A stretch of DNA of 64,000 nucleotides, taken from UBA2233 sp002347965 [NCBI: Nitrospirae bacterium UBA2233]. Lineage in GTDB: Bacteria > UBA2233. The notes beneath the pieces were generated by a model. It searched no databases, was not told the origin of the DNA, and worked only from the letters and a program-made list of their open reading frames with translations. Location: positions 1 through 64,000 of the forward strand of contig DDYN01000005.1 of the NCBI GenBank assembly GCA_002347965.1, written 5' to 3'. Each line of letters opens with the position of its first letter. Position 1 is the stretch's first letter. Made by a program: the position numbers and the translations under genes. This document shows, one piece after another, positions 43,281 through 51,269 of the stretch.

Positions 43281-44525
43281 TTAAGGTTCGTAGGCCTTAA
43301 TGACGAGCGAAGCGTTCGTGCCGCCAAACCCGAAGGAATTGCTCATCGCCACGCAAGGCTTGAACGGCCGTGCCTTATTAGGAATGTAATCGAGGTCCAA
43401 CCCCTCGTCTGGCTCATCCAAATTTATAGTGGGCGGCAAAAACCCCTCGACGATACTCATGGTACAGAACCCTGCCTCGAGCGCTCCTGCGCCGCCCAAG
43501 CAATGGCCTGTCATGGACTTGGTCGAGCTTACGGCAAGCTTATAGGCATGCTGCCCGAACGCACGCTTGATCGCAAGCGTCTCGATGGCGTCGTTGTACC
43601 GGGTAGAGGTACCGTGGGCGTTGATATACTCGACCGACTCCGGACTCAACCCTGAATCTTGGATGGCACGGGCCATGCATGCAGCCATCCCCCTGCCTTC
43701 CGGGTCCGGCGAAGTGATGTGGTAAGCATCGTCGCTCAAACCATACCCCGCGACCTCGGCGAGGATTGTTGCTCCTCTTGCCTTGGCGTAGTCGAGCGCT
43801 TCAAGGACGAGCACGGCTGCCCCCTCGGCTAGGACAAACCCATCCCTGGCCTTATCGAACGGCCTCGATGCCCTCGCAGGCTCGTCGTTGCGCTTGGAGA
43901 GCGCTTCCATGTTGCCAAACCCTGCAATCGCCAAGGGGGTAACGACGGCTTCCGCACCCCCGGCAAGCGCAAGCTGAAGCCTGCCCGAACGGATCGCCAA
44001 AAAGGCCTCCCCCAGTGAATGCGCCGAGGCAGCGCAGGCAGTAGAAAACGTAAGGTTCGGCCCCTGAATCCTGTAGCGGATCGCGAGCGTCCCTCCCGCG
44101 ATGTTTGGAATGATCTTCGGGATCAAAAATGCCGAAACCCTCCTTGGGCCCTTTTCGAGCAGGGTACGCTTGTTCTCCTCGATCGTGCCTAGCCCTCCGA
44201 TCCCTACCCCCATGTACACGCCAGCCTCAAGGCCGAGCCCTGCGAGGTCTTCTTGTCCCACCCCTGCTTGGGCAAGCGCCATGTCGGCCGCGGCCAGGCT
44301 GTAGAGCGTGAAGAGGTCCATCCTGCGAGCGTCTTTTTGGGCGATTCCAAACGCTTCCGCGTCAAAGCCCTTTACCTCGCCCGCAATCCTGACTTCAAAC
44401 CCATCGGCAGAAAACCGCGTAATAGGCCCGATACCGCTTTTGCCCTCGAGTAGTGCATCCCGGTTCGCCACCCAACCGATCCCAAGGGGCGTAACCAGCC
44501 CCACGCCTGCGACAACAACTCGCAT
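43281..44525 (-). CDS. fabF: 3-oxoacyl-ACP synthase II (FabF)
   Basis: 414 residues. It elongates acyl-ACP with malonyl-ACP. Catalytic Cys in STACAASAHSLGEA, first His in NAHGTSTRYND, second His in STKSMTGHCLGGAGALEA, and the C-terminal NSFGFGGTNASLV are present. First gene of a pair with fabH. The leftward DUF2231 gene ends 52 bases upstream. Confidence 0.96.
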   Translation of the reverse strand: MRVVVAGVGLVTPLGIGWVANRDALLEGKSGIGPITRFSADGFEVRIAGEVKGFDAEAFGIAQKDARRMDLFTLYSLAAADMALAQAGVGQEDLAGLGLEAGVYMGVGIGGLGTIEENKRTLLEKGPRRVSAFLIPKIIPNIAGGTLAIRYRIQGPNLTFSTACAASAHSLGEAFLAIRSGRLQLALAGGAEAVVTPLAIAGFGNMEALSKRNDEPARASRPFDKARDGFVLAEGAAVLVLEALDYAKARGATILAEVAGYGLSDDAYHITSPDPEGRGMAACMARAIQDSGLSPESVEYINAHGTSTRYNDAIETLAIKRAFGQHAYKLAVSSTKSMTGHCLGGAGALEAGFCTMSIVEGFLPPTINLDEPDEGLDLDYIPNKARPFKPCVAMSNSFGFGGTNASLVIKAYEP

Positions 44526-44577
44526 AAACCCACCAATCCCCTCTTTTCTTTATCCCTCTTTCTTGATAAACCCAAAC

Positions 44578-45057
44578 CTACGGCCCTTTTGGTAGCTCTT
44601 CGAAGGGCAACGGGGAGAAGGAAAGGATACCCCTAAAACCTGCACCGTGCTCGAGGACAAGCTCTCCTCCAAGGTATCCTGTGTACCCAACAAACCCCGC
44701 CGCAAAGAGATAGGCCAAAAAGAACAGTGCCGCCAACGTTTGGCTCCCCTTGAGTACCATTTGCGAAAGGATTCCCACGATAAAAGCGAACCCTAGCACC
44801 CAACGGGTCCATTCACCAAGCTCTTCATGCCTTTCCAGCGCCTGCTCGATCGTAGGAATCCTTTTGGCAACTTCAGCCGCCTTCTCTCCGGTGAATACGC
44901 TAGGGAAGGAAAAAAGAAACGCGAACGCGAGCATAACAAGCGCTAACCTTTGAAACTCTGGCCATTTCGCGTATCCTAAGAGGTAGAAAAGAAGGCCGGT
45001 AATGGTAAGGGCGACTGGGAAATGAACGAACGCGGGGTGGAGTTCGGCAACATTCAT
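44578..45057 (-). CDS. DUF2231-like membrane protein
   Basis: 159 residues with four membrane helices. The first, LHPAFVHFPVALTITGLLFYLLGY, has the HPxxVHFPIAL signature of DUF2231, and VGYTGYLGGELVLEHG near the C-terminus is typical. The family often accompanies haem or cytochrome proteins. The function is unknown. The ATG at 45057 starts at the family N-terminus. A longer in-frame reading overlaps the divergent mutS2 start and is rejected. Confidence 0.8.
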   Translation of the reverse strand: MNVAELHPAFVHFPVALTITGLLFYLLGYAKWPEFQRLALVMLAFAFLFSFPSVFTGEKAAEVAKRIPTIEQALERHEELGEWTRWVLGFAFIVGILSQMVLKGSQTLAALFFLAYLFAAGFVGYTGYLGGELVLEHGAGFRGILSFSPLPFEELPKGP

Positions 45058-45156
45058 GGCACCATCCAAGTTTTGAAGGATAATAGATGCATTTTTTGAG
45101 TGTACCAGGCAAGAACATGGCATGCCAACCGGCTGTAGGGCGGTTTTGATTCCCAG

Positions 45157-47394
45157 ATGACTTTTATAGACCACCAAACCTTGGACGACCTAAGCGTCCG
45201 TACCCTCTTTAGTCATATCGCAAGCCTCGCCCAAACGCAGCGGGCCAAAAGCCGGCTGCTTGACGAACCTTTCCTGGAGAGCTTCGAGCAACTCTACGAC
45301 TGCCTGGAAGCCGCAAAGCTCCTCGCGGCCCTTCAGGCCAAAAATGTGGAATGGTTCGTCCTTCCCAAGGGCATCGAGGAGGTCGAAACCCTTGAGCACG
45401 AGCAAGGCCTCATTTCGCCATCTTCAATCTTGCGGGTCCGAGGAATTCTTGAGGTACTCGAACGAACCCGAACCATCGGGAAGGCCGTATGGCTGGACTG
45501 CGAGCCGCTCTTTTCGTTGTGCGCAAAGCTTACGCACTTCGATACGCTAAGCAAACTCCTGGATGAAGCGTTTGATCACCAGGGCATGGTCAGGCCGGAC
45601 GCCTCGATGGAGCTTCTCGAGCTTGCTTACGAGCTTACGCAAGTGCGCAAACAGACCGAATCGCTCTTTGAAAACGCCCTGCATGACCCAAAGATTCAAA
45701 ATTTTCTCCAGGACCGCTACGTCACGCTTCGGAATGGCCGGTTCGTCTTGCCTATTAAAGAGGAGATGATGGGCAAGTTCCGCGGCATCATCCAGGATGT
45801 CTCCAAGAGCGAACACACGGTTTTCATGGAACCGCTTGCGCTCATACGACACAACAACCTTTTTAGACGACGATGCATCGAGTACGACCAGGCACTGGAG
45901 ATATTTAGAAAAGAATTGCAAGAAAAAATCCTGGGTGAAATGCCGAACCTGAGCGCGAACGTAGAGATTCTCACGAAAATTGACACGCTCGTTGCAAAGG
46001 CGAAGTTTCTGCGCAAGCTCGACGCCAAAAGCCCAAAATTAACGACGATGCCGCCATCCAAGGTTCAAGGACTAGCCCACCCCCTACTGATCCTTCAGGG
46101 GTTAAAGCCAATCCCGCACGACTTTGAGCTTGAACCGGGCAAGCTTGGGCTCATTCTCACAGGGCCAAACGGCGGGGGCAAGACGGTATTTCTCACCTCG
46201 ATAGGGCTCAACCTTCTTCTTGTCAAAAGAGGCCTTCTTCCCTGCGTGAAAGAAAGCTCGGTTCTGCTTATTCCCCGGGGAATCTATGCTGCAATGGCGG
46301 AAGGAGAAAGCCTTGCCGAAGGGCTCTCTTCGTTCACGGGCTATTTAACGCGGCTCAAGACTATCCTAGAGCTGGTGGAGCCTGGAGATTTCGTCTTGAT
46401 GGACGAACCCCTAAGGAACACCGACCCGCTTGAGGGCAGCTTGCTGCTCCAGGCCATCTTGGAAGCCCTGTTCGAAAAGGGTGCCTTCGTTTTCATCGCC
46501 ACGCATAACCCTTGGATGAAGTCCTGGGCAAAGACGCACCCGTCTTGTAGCGTCTACACGCTTGAGTTCGACCCAAAAACCCAAACTCCGACCTACCACC
46601 TAAAAAGGGGCGAAGTATCAGAAAGCTTCGCCTTGGATGCGGCCCGCAACGTGGGGTTCCCCGAAGCGATTCTAAAAAAGGCCCTCGAGCTGAGAGCGTG
46701 CGACCCCTACCTCTCGCTCAAAGACCAGCTCCAAGAAGAAAAGCGTAGACTCGAAGAAGAAAGAGGCCGCGTACAGGCGCTGCTTAAGGACTTCGAAAAC
46801 AGGCTTGATGAAGTCCTGGCTCAAGCAGAACGAAAAAAGACCGTGGGGAGTAGGGCATCAGGAACGCTCAAAGAGGCCGTCCGAAGGGAAGCGCTCCAGA
46901 CCTTTAAGGCCATTTCTCCGGAAAGGGTGGTTCCCGAAGCCTTCATGCCCAGCACCCTCCTGATAGGAGACCGCGTGCGCATCGAAGGGATGAAAGCCGA
47001 GGGGGTCGTTGCCGCCCTCAACCAAGAAAGGCGCCAAGCGGACGTGCTCCTGGGCGAACTCAAGCTCAGACTCCCGATCGAGAGCCTGCACCCCCTACCC
47101 AAGGCCGGCCCAAAACCTAAGGTCACGGTTCACCTGCAAGAAGCCGGCGGCGATTCCGAGGGTCTTCTTGACGTCCGGGGGATGGATGCAGAATCGGCCC
47201 TAGGACTCATCGAGCGTCAGATTTCGCGTGCGCTCACAAAGGGTAAGGGGTCTGTCAAGATCCTTCACGGCATCGGGGCGCTTCGAAGACACTTGCGCGA
47301 GGCCATCCAGGAAAACTATCGGGGCATCGCCCTCGTCCGTCCAGGCCATGACCTCGAGGGCGGCGAGGCTTTCAGCATAGTCGAACTTCGCTAA
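45157..47394 (+). CDS. mutS2: MutS2 family protein with variant Smr domain
   Basis: 745 residues. Core region DRYVTLRNGRFVLPIKEEMMGKFRGIIQDVS, Walker A LTGPNGGGKTVFL (near 333), Walker B FVLMDEPLRNTDPLEGS, a charged coiled coil (about 515-565), a KOW-like segment and a C-terminal Smr domain. MutS2 acts in recombination control or ribosome rescue rather than mismatch repair. The Smr motifs are altered: LDVRG for LDLRG, and HGIGALRRHL where HGxGxGALR is usual, two residues short. It is divergent from the DUF2231 gene. Confidence 0.9.
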   Translation: MTFIDHQTLDDLSVRTLFSHIASLAQTQRAKSRLLDEPFLESFEQLYDCLEAAKLLAALQAKNVEWFVLPKGIEEVETLEHEQGLISPSSILRVRGILEVLERTRTIGKAVWLDCEPLFSLCAKLTHFDTLSKLLDEAFDHQGMVRPDASMELLELAYELTQVRKQTESLFENALHDPKIQNFLQDRYVTLRNGRFVLPIKEEMMGKFRGIIQDVSKSEHTVFMEPLALIRHNNLFRRRCIEYDQALEIFRKELQEKILGEMPNLSANVEILTKIDTLVAKAKFLRKLDAKSPKLTTMPPSKVQGLAHPLLILQGLKPIPHDFELEPGKLGLILTGPNGGGKTVFLTSIGLNLLLVKRGLLPCVKESSVLLIPRGIYAAMAEGESLAEGLSSFTGYLTRLKTILELVEPGDFVLMDEPLRNTDPLEGSLLLQAILEALFEKGAFVFIATHNPWMKSWAKTHPSCSVYTLEFDPKTQTPTYHLKRGEVSESFALDAARNVGFPEAILKKALELRACDPYLSLKDQLQEEKRRLEEERGRVQALLKDFENRLDEVLAQAERKKTVGSRASGTLKEAVRREALQTFKAISPERVVPEAFMPSTLLIGDRVRIEGMKAEGVVAALNQERRQADVLLGELKLRLPIESLHPLPKAGPKPKVTVHLQEAGGDSEGLLDVRGMDAESALGLIERQISRALTKGKGSVKILHGIGALRRHLREAIQENYRGIALVRPGHDLEGGEAFSIVELR

Positions 47395-47408
47395 CCCTAG
47401 GAGATCGC

Positions 47409-48290
47409 ATGCGATTCGTCATGGCAGCCAAAGAGGGGCGCTTAAGGCCCGGGATCTTACTTTCCTCGCGGGTCGTTTTCTTGTCGGACCTTCTGCGGGA
47501 GGAAATCCTAGACCTTCCGAAGTTCTTGTCGGAGACGCCGGACGCCATAAAGAAGACCCTGGAGGCGCTGGGCAACACCCATACTTTGAGCCCTCGGAAC
47601 GAAGCCGGATCCTCGAGGCTAGAGGAGACCAGGCTTCACCCTCCGGTTCTTAGACCTGGAAAGATCGTCTGCATCGGCCAGAACTACAAAGGCCACCTGG
47701 CGGAGCAAAGCTTGAAGCCTCACAAATTTCCCGTAATCTTCGCAAAATGGCCGAGCTGCATCATAGGGCAAAACGAGGCCGTTGTTCTGCCAAAGGCATC
47801 GAAGAAGGTGGATATCGAAGCGGAACTGGCCGTCGTGATCGCCAAAAAGGCCAAAAACGTCCCGAAAGAACGCGCCCTAGAGTACGTGTTCGGTTACAGC
47901 ATCTTAAACGACGTCAGCGCACGCGATGTCCAGTACGCGGAAACCCAGTGGGTACGCGGCAAGTCGTTCGATACGTTCGCCCCTTTCGGCCCGTGGATCG
48001 TCACAGCCGACGAAATCCCCGACCCCAGCGGACTCGGCATACGCTCCTGGATCAACGACACCTTAATGCAGGAAGCCTCCACGGCGGACATGGCGTTTGG
48101 CGTGCCAGAAATTGTCGCCTACCTTTCAGAGTGCTTCACGCTCGAGCCTGGGGACGTCATCGCAACAGGGACACCCGGCGGCGTCGGGCATTTCCGCAAC
48201 CCACCCGTTTACCTGAAGCCTGGAGACAGGATACGCATCGAGATTGAACGAATAGGGACCCTGGAAAACCCCGTGCGCTCGGAAGACTAG
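47409..48290 (+). CDS. Fumarylacetoacetate hydrolase family protein
   Basis: 293 residues. An N-terminal 75-residue lead is followed by the FAH fold: GKIVCIGQNYKGHLAEQ, PVIFAKWPSCIIGQNEAVVLP, the metal site DIEAELAVVIAKKAKNV, GYSILNDVSARDVQ, GKSFDTFAPFGPWIV and the C-terminal GDVIATGTPGGVGHFRNPP. Members hydrolyse or decarboxylate 3-oxo acids, and several are acylpyruvases or oxaloacetate decarboxylases. The substrate is not assignable. The start follows GGAG. It lies 14 bases after mutS2. Confidence 0.9.
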   Translation: MRFVMAAKEGRLRPGILLSSRVVFLSDLLREEILDLPKFLSETPDAIKKTLEALGNTHTLSPRNEAGSSRLEETRLHPPVLRPGKIVCIGQNYKGHLAEQSLKPHKFPVIFAKWPSCIIGQNEAVVLPKASKKVDIEAELAVVIAKKAKNVPKERALEYVFGYSILNDVSARDVQYAETQWVRGKSFDTFAPFGPWIVTADEIPDPSGLGIRSWINDTLMQEASTADMAFGVPEIVAYLSECFTLEPGDVIATGTPGGVGHFRNPPVYLKPGDRIRIEIERIGTLENPVRSED

Positions 48291-48442
48291 AGAAGCACGT
48301 TGAGAAAAAAGCCGATATTCTCCAGAATAACGCGATCGGTAAGCTCCCGAAGCGGGCCGGGCAACTGAACGTATACCCCGATGAGCCAAAGGACTAGGTC
48401 TGTAAGAGCACCCCGGAACGCTTCGTTTGCCAGGCTTTCCAT
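48287..48442 (-). CDS. Small hypothetical protein (51 aa)
   Basis: A 51-residue ORF filling most of the gap between the FAH and lysozyme-like genes, on the opposite strand. ATG follows GGAAG. It is mainly hydrophobic and amphipathic (DLVLWLIGVYVQLPGPLREL, ENIGFFLNVLL) and may form two short membrane or interfacial helices. Its stop overlaps that of the FAH gene. I know of no family. It could be a chance ORF. Confidence 0.4.
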   Translation of the reverse strand: MESLANEAFRGALTDLVLWLIGVYVQLPGPLRELTDRVILENIGFFLNVLL

Positions 48443-48478
48443 CGCTTCCTATCTCTTTTTGTAAGGATTATAACCCAC

Positions 48479-48988
48479 GTGGAAGAGGCGAACAAGGACT
48501 ACGAAGCGTTCCTTTCGGCACTGGGCTCAAGAGAATCCTCCGGCAGGTACGATGTCGAAAACCCCTGGGGATACTTGGGCAAGTACCAAATGGGCGAGGC
48601 CGCACTCATCGATGCAGGCTACTACCTGCAAGACGGCACGGCCAAAAACGACTGGAGGGGAGATTGGACGGGCAAGGACGGAGTCTGGTCCAAGGAAGAT
48701 TTCCTTTCAAGCCCCTGGGCGCAAGAAAACGCCATACGCATTTCTATGACAAAGCTCTGGAGCTATATCCAAGCGCTCGGCCTCGATGCCTACGTCGGGA
48801 AAGGCATCTCGGGCATTCAAATCACCCCATCCGGACTCTTGGCGAGCGCACACCTTTTGGGCGTGGGAAACCTTAGGTCCTTCCTCCTTGGAGAGCCCGG
48901 CCGTTTCCAAGATGCCCTAGGGACGGACATCAAGGAGTATTTGGGACGCTTTACCGGCTACGACATCCCGTTCACTTTAAAAGCTTAG
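48479..48988 (+). CDS. Lysozyme/transglycosylase-like protein
   Basis: 169 residues. The segment SRESSGRYDVENPWGYLGKYQMGEAALIDAGYY has the E-S-x-G start and following 'YLGKYQ-GExAL' pattern of a lysozyme-like family found in phages and bacteria, with Glu in RESSG as the likely acid. NDWRGDWTGKDGV and ITPSGLLASAHLLGVG continue the match. No signal peptide is seen, so export would need another route or the GTG start is wrong. Next to the murein carboxypeptidase gene ldcA. Confidence 0.65.
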   Translation: MEEANKDYEAFLSALGSRESSGRYDVENPWGYLGKYQMGEAALIDAGYYLQDGTAKNDWRGDWTGKDGVWSKEDFLSSPWAQENAIRISMTKLWSYIQALGLDAYVGKGISGIQITPSGLLASAHLLGVGNLRSFLLGEPGRFQDALGTDIKEYLGRFTGYDIPFTLKA

Positions 48989-49021
48989 CAAACCTCGCGT
49001 TACACGGCGGCTAGAGACACG

Positions 49022-49918
49022 ATGGCTTCGCCCCTCAAAATCCTGCCCGTTTGGCCTGGTGACAGCGTTGGAGTCGTATCGCCCTCCCATTACCTAGGCG
49101 AACACCAGCTTGCAGCGGGCAAGGATCGGCTAGAGCGTCTGGGCTACAGGACAATCTTTTGCCAGGAACCAACGTTGGAGGCGCTCCCTTTCGCGGCCAA
49201 GGCTTCCAGGCGGGCAGACGCGTTGACCTTGGCGTTCACACACCCAAAAATCCGGGCAATCCTCGCCGCCCGGGGAGGAGGAGGCGCGCTAGAGCTCTTG
49301 CCGTTGATGAACCCTGGCGTATTCCGCGAAAACCCGAAGGCGTTCATGGGGTTCAGCGACGCCACCGCCATCTTGCTCTTCTTGGTCCACCAAGCAGGCA
49401 TAGTGGCCTTCCATGGCCCTACGCTCTCCAAGCACGCCGAAGAGGGGTTTGCATGCACACTGGCTGCGTTAAACTCTGGAGGTTTCAGCCGAGAGGTACG
49501 TCTCATGGGGCCCGAGTACAAAGTTGTCATCCCGGGAAAGGCCCAAGGAAGAGTTACTGGTGGATGCCTGTCGCTAGTCGTGTCCCTCCTTGGGACCCCA
49601 TTCATGCCCGACCTTGAAGGCTGGATGCTTTTTCTCGAAGACGTTGGGGAGCCGCCCCACAGGCTTTACCGTATGCTCGTTCAACTAAGGCTGGCTGGCG
49701 TGTTCGAGAGGGTCAGTGCCGTGGTCTTCGGACCGCTTGGAGTTTCCTTGGACGAACCGCTTGTATTGCAAGCCCTAGGAGACCTCAAGATTCCCGTTGT
49801 CATGGGCATTCCTAGCGGACATATCCCTAATATGCTCCCTCTGCCGCTCGGCATTCTGGCCAGCTTAGATACCCAAGATGGCGTGCTTAGATACCTGGAG
49901 ACACCGTTTTTAGATTGA
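49022..49918 (+). CDS. ldcA: Murein LD-carboxypeptidase family protein (S66)
   Basis: 298 residues. S66 peptidases remove the terminal D-Ala from cytoplasmic tetrapeptides in peptidoglycan recycling. The nucleophile Ser is in FMGFSDATAIL, the Glu in LFLEDVGEPPHRLYRML, and the His in GIPSGHIPNMLPLPLG. N-terminal PGDSVGVVSPSH is typical. The last 9 bases overlap moaE on the other strand. An active-site match to microcin-resistance MccF enzymes cannot be excluded. Confidence 0.9.
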   Translation: MASPLKILPVWPGDSVGVVSPSHYLGEHQLAAGKDRLERLGYRTIFCQEPTLEALPFAAKASRRADALTLAFTHPKIRAILAARGGGGALELLPLMNPGVFRENPKAFMGFSDATAILLFLVHQAGIVAFHGPTLSKHAEEGFACTLAALNSGGFSREVRLMGPEYKVVIPGKAQGRVTGGCLSLVVSLLGTPFMPDLEGWMLFLEDVGEPPHRLYRMLVQLRLAGVFERVSAVVFGPLGVSLDEPLVLQALGDLKIPVVMGIPSGHIPNMLPLPLGILASLDTQDGVLRYLETPFLD

Positions 49919-50359
49919 GTCCAGGGGAACTCCCTTGACCCAACGCGAGGTTTTATTGGCAAGAAGCTCTTTTTTCCAGACGGGTAGCGAATGCTTGATC
50001 CGCTCGATCCCATGGCGGGCCGCCTCGAACGCGTGCACCCTATGAGGGGCGCTGACGGCCACAAGAACGGACGTCTCGCCTACCTTGAGCATCCCGTAGC
50101 GGTGGATAAGGACCACTTTTTGGATGTCAAAGGCTTCGAGCGTCTCTTGAGCCAGTCTCTCAAGTCGCTTCTTGGCTAGAGTAAGGTGGCATTCGTACAG
50201 GATCGCTTCGACCTCGCACGCCGATTCACCATTGTTACGGACGGTCCCCAAGAAAAATACCTGGGCGCCGGCCGCGGGGTCGCCCAAAAAACCAAGCGTG
50301 CCCTCAACCTCTATCGGAGCCTCCTGGATGCTCGTAAGCGCCCTACCTTCCACGATCAA
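49910..50359 (-). CDS. moaE: Molybdopterin synthase catalytic subunit MoaE
   Basis: 149 residues. It inserts sulfur into precursor Z with MoaD. Seen: FLGTVRNNGE, LYECHLTLAKKRLE, VVLIHRYGMLKVGETSVLVAVSAPHR and the catalytic Lys region LPVWKKELLAN. It overlaps moaD by four bases (ATGA). Moco synthesis implies molybdenum or tungsten enzymes elsewhere. Confidence 0.94.
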   Translation of the reverse strand: MIVEGRALTSIQEAPIEVEGTLGFLGDPAAGAQVFFLGTVRNNGESACEVEAILYECHLTLAKKRLERLAQETLEAFDIQKVVLIHRYGMLKVGETSVLVAVSAPHRVHAFEAARHGIERIKHSLPVWKKELLANKTSRWVKGVPLDSI

Positions 50360-50598
50360 CCCCCGCTTACAGGAGGAATTAAAAACACCTCATCCCCTTC
50401 GGCCAACACCTTGTCGATTTCCACGACCTCGTCGTTCACGGCAATCGCCATGGCAGGCCAAAGCTCTTCTAGTCCCGGGTAACGTTCTATCAGTACGGCT
50501 TTAAGCCTCTCTAAAGTTGCACCTTCCTGAAAGTCAAGAAGCGCCCCTTTCCCCAAAAGGTCGCCCGCTTGACCAAACCCTCGAACACGCACCTTCAT
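50356..50598 (-). CDS. moaD: Molybdopterin synthase sulfur carrier MoaD
   Basis: 80 residues, ubiquitin fold. The C-terminus PPVSGG ends in the Gly-Gly that is thiocarboxylated. AIAVNDEVVEIDKVLAEGDEVFLIPP is the typical second half. The ATG is preceded by AAGGAGG. Confidence 0.93.
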   Translation of the reverse strand: MKVRVRGFGQAGDLLGKGALLDFQEGATLERLKAVLIERYPGLEELWPAMAIAVNDEVVEIDKVLAEGDEVFLIPPVSGG

Positions 50599-50624
50599 GC
50601 TGCCTCCTTCTTTTTACGATAGGT

Positions 50625-50652
50625 ACGATAGGGTGGTCCTCTTTTCTTTCAA
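50625..50652 (-). promoter_or_regulatory. Candidate moaDE promoter
   Basis: Minus-strand TTGAAA (50652-50647), 16 bases, TATCGT (50630-50625), in the 137-base gap between the RDD gene and moaD. The -10 region is part of a tandem nine-base repeat (TACGATAGG twice on the plus strand). No molybdenum-cofactor riboswitch fold is evident. Confidence 0.35.
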
Positions 50653-50735
50653 GCCAAGCACGCGTACGGAACGAGCAACCCCCTTTTTGGCTTTGCACGA
50701 AAGGGCAGATTCCCCCGTTGCTACCTCCACCACGC

Positions 50736-51269
50736 CTAGCCTCTAGAAGTTCGGATGACGAGCGTCCCTGCTATATAATCATGGAGTGCTCGGCGCTCCG
50801 CATCGAACAATGGCCATAAAAGGCCTAGTCCAAGCGGAAGTAGAGAAAAAAGAAGGCCCAACTCTCTCAAGAGCGCCTCTTCGAACCTAAGCGACCTAGG
50901 GGCAAGCTTGATCAGGCGGAGACCTAGGACGTATTTCCCGAGTGTTCGGCCAAAGATCCAAAGCGCAAGCACAAAATAGGCAAGACCAAGCAACGCCGCG
51001 AGCCAGACGACCGCCTTTAGGCGGGCAAAAAGTACTCCAAGCCCTTCTTGGAAACTAGCCCCATGACCGGAAATACCGAGGCCCAGCACCCCAACGGCAC
51101 ATGCAGCGCTAACGACAACCCCGCAATCAATCGCAAACGCGCCCAATCTTTGCCCAAACTCTGCCCTTTTAACGTCAGAGTAGTCCGCATGAACAAACTC
51201 AACTTCATTTTCAAGGCCTTCCGCCTCGAAACGCTCGACCCCTTCATTCCTTCGCAAGGGGCCGTTCAC
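50736..51269 (-). CDS. RDD family membrane protein
   Basis: 177 residues with about four hydrophobic segments. The RDD pattern is seen as GQRLGAFAIDCGVVV in the first helix, FGRTLGKYVLGLRLI between helices and RALHDYIAGTLVIR at the end. I use the GTG at 51269 that overlaps the dxs stop (GTGA), since the first 35 residues are a charged lead in any case. The function is unknown. RDD proteins have been linked to ion or metabolite transport. Confidence 0.8.
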   Translation of the reverse strand: MNGPLRRNEGVERFEAEGLENEVEFVHADYSDVKRAEFGQRLGAFAIDCGVVVSAACAVGVLGLGISGHGASFQEGLGVLFARLKAVVWLAALLGLAYFVLALWIFGRTLGKYVLGLRLIKLAPRSLRFEEALLRELGLLFSLLPLGLGLLWPLFDAERRALHDYIAGTLVIRTSRG

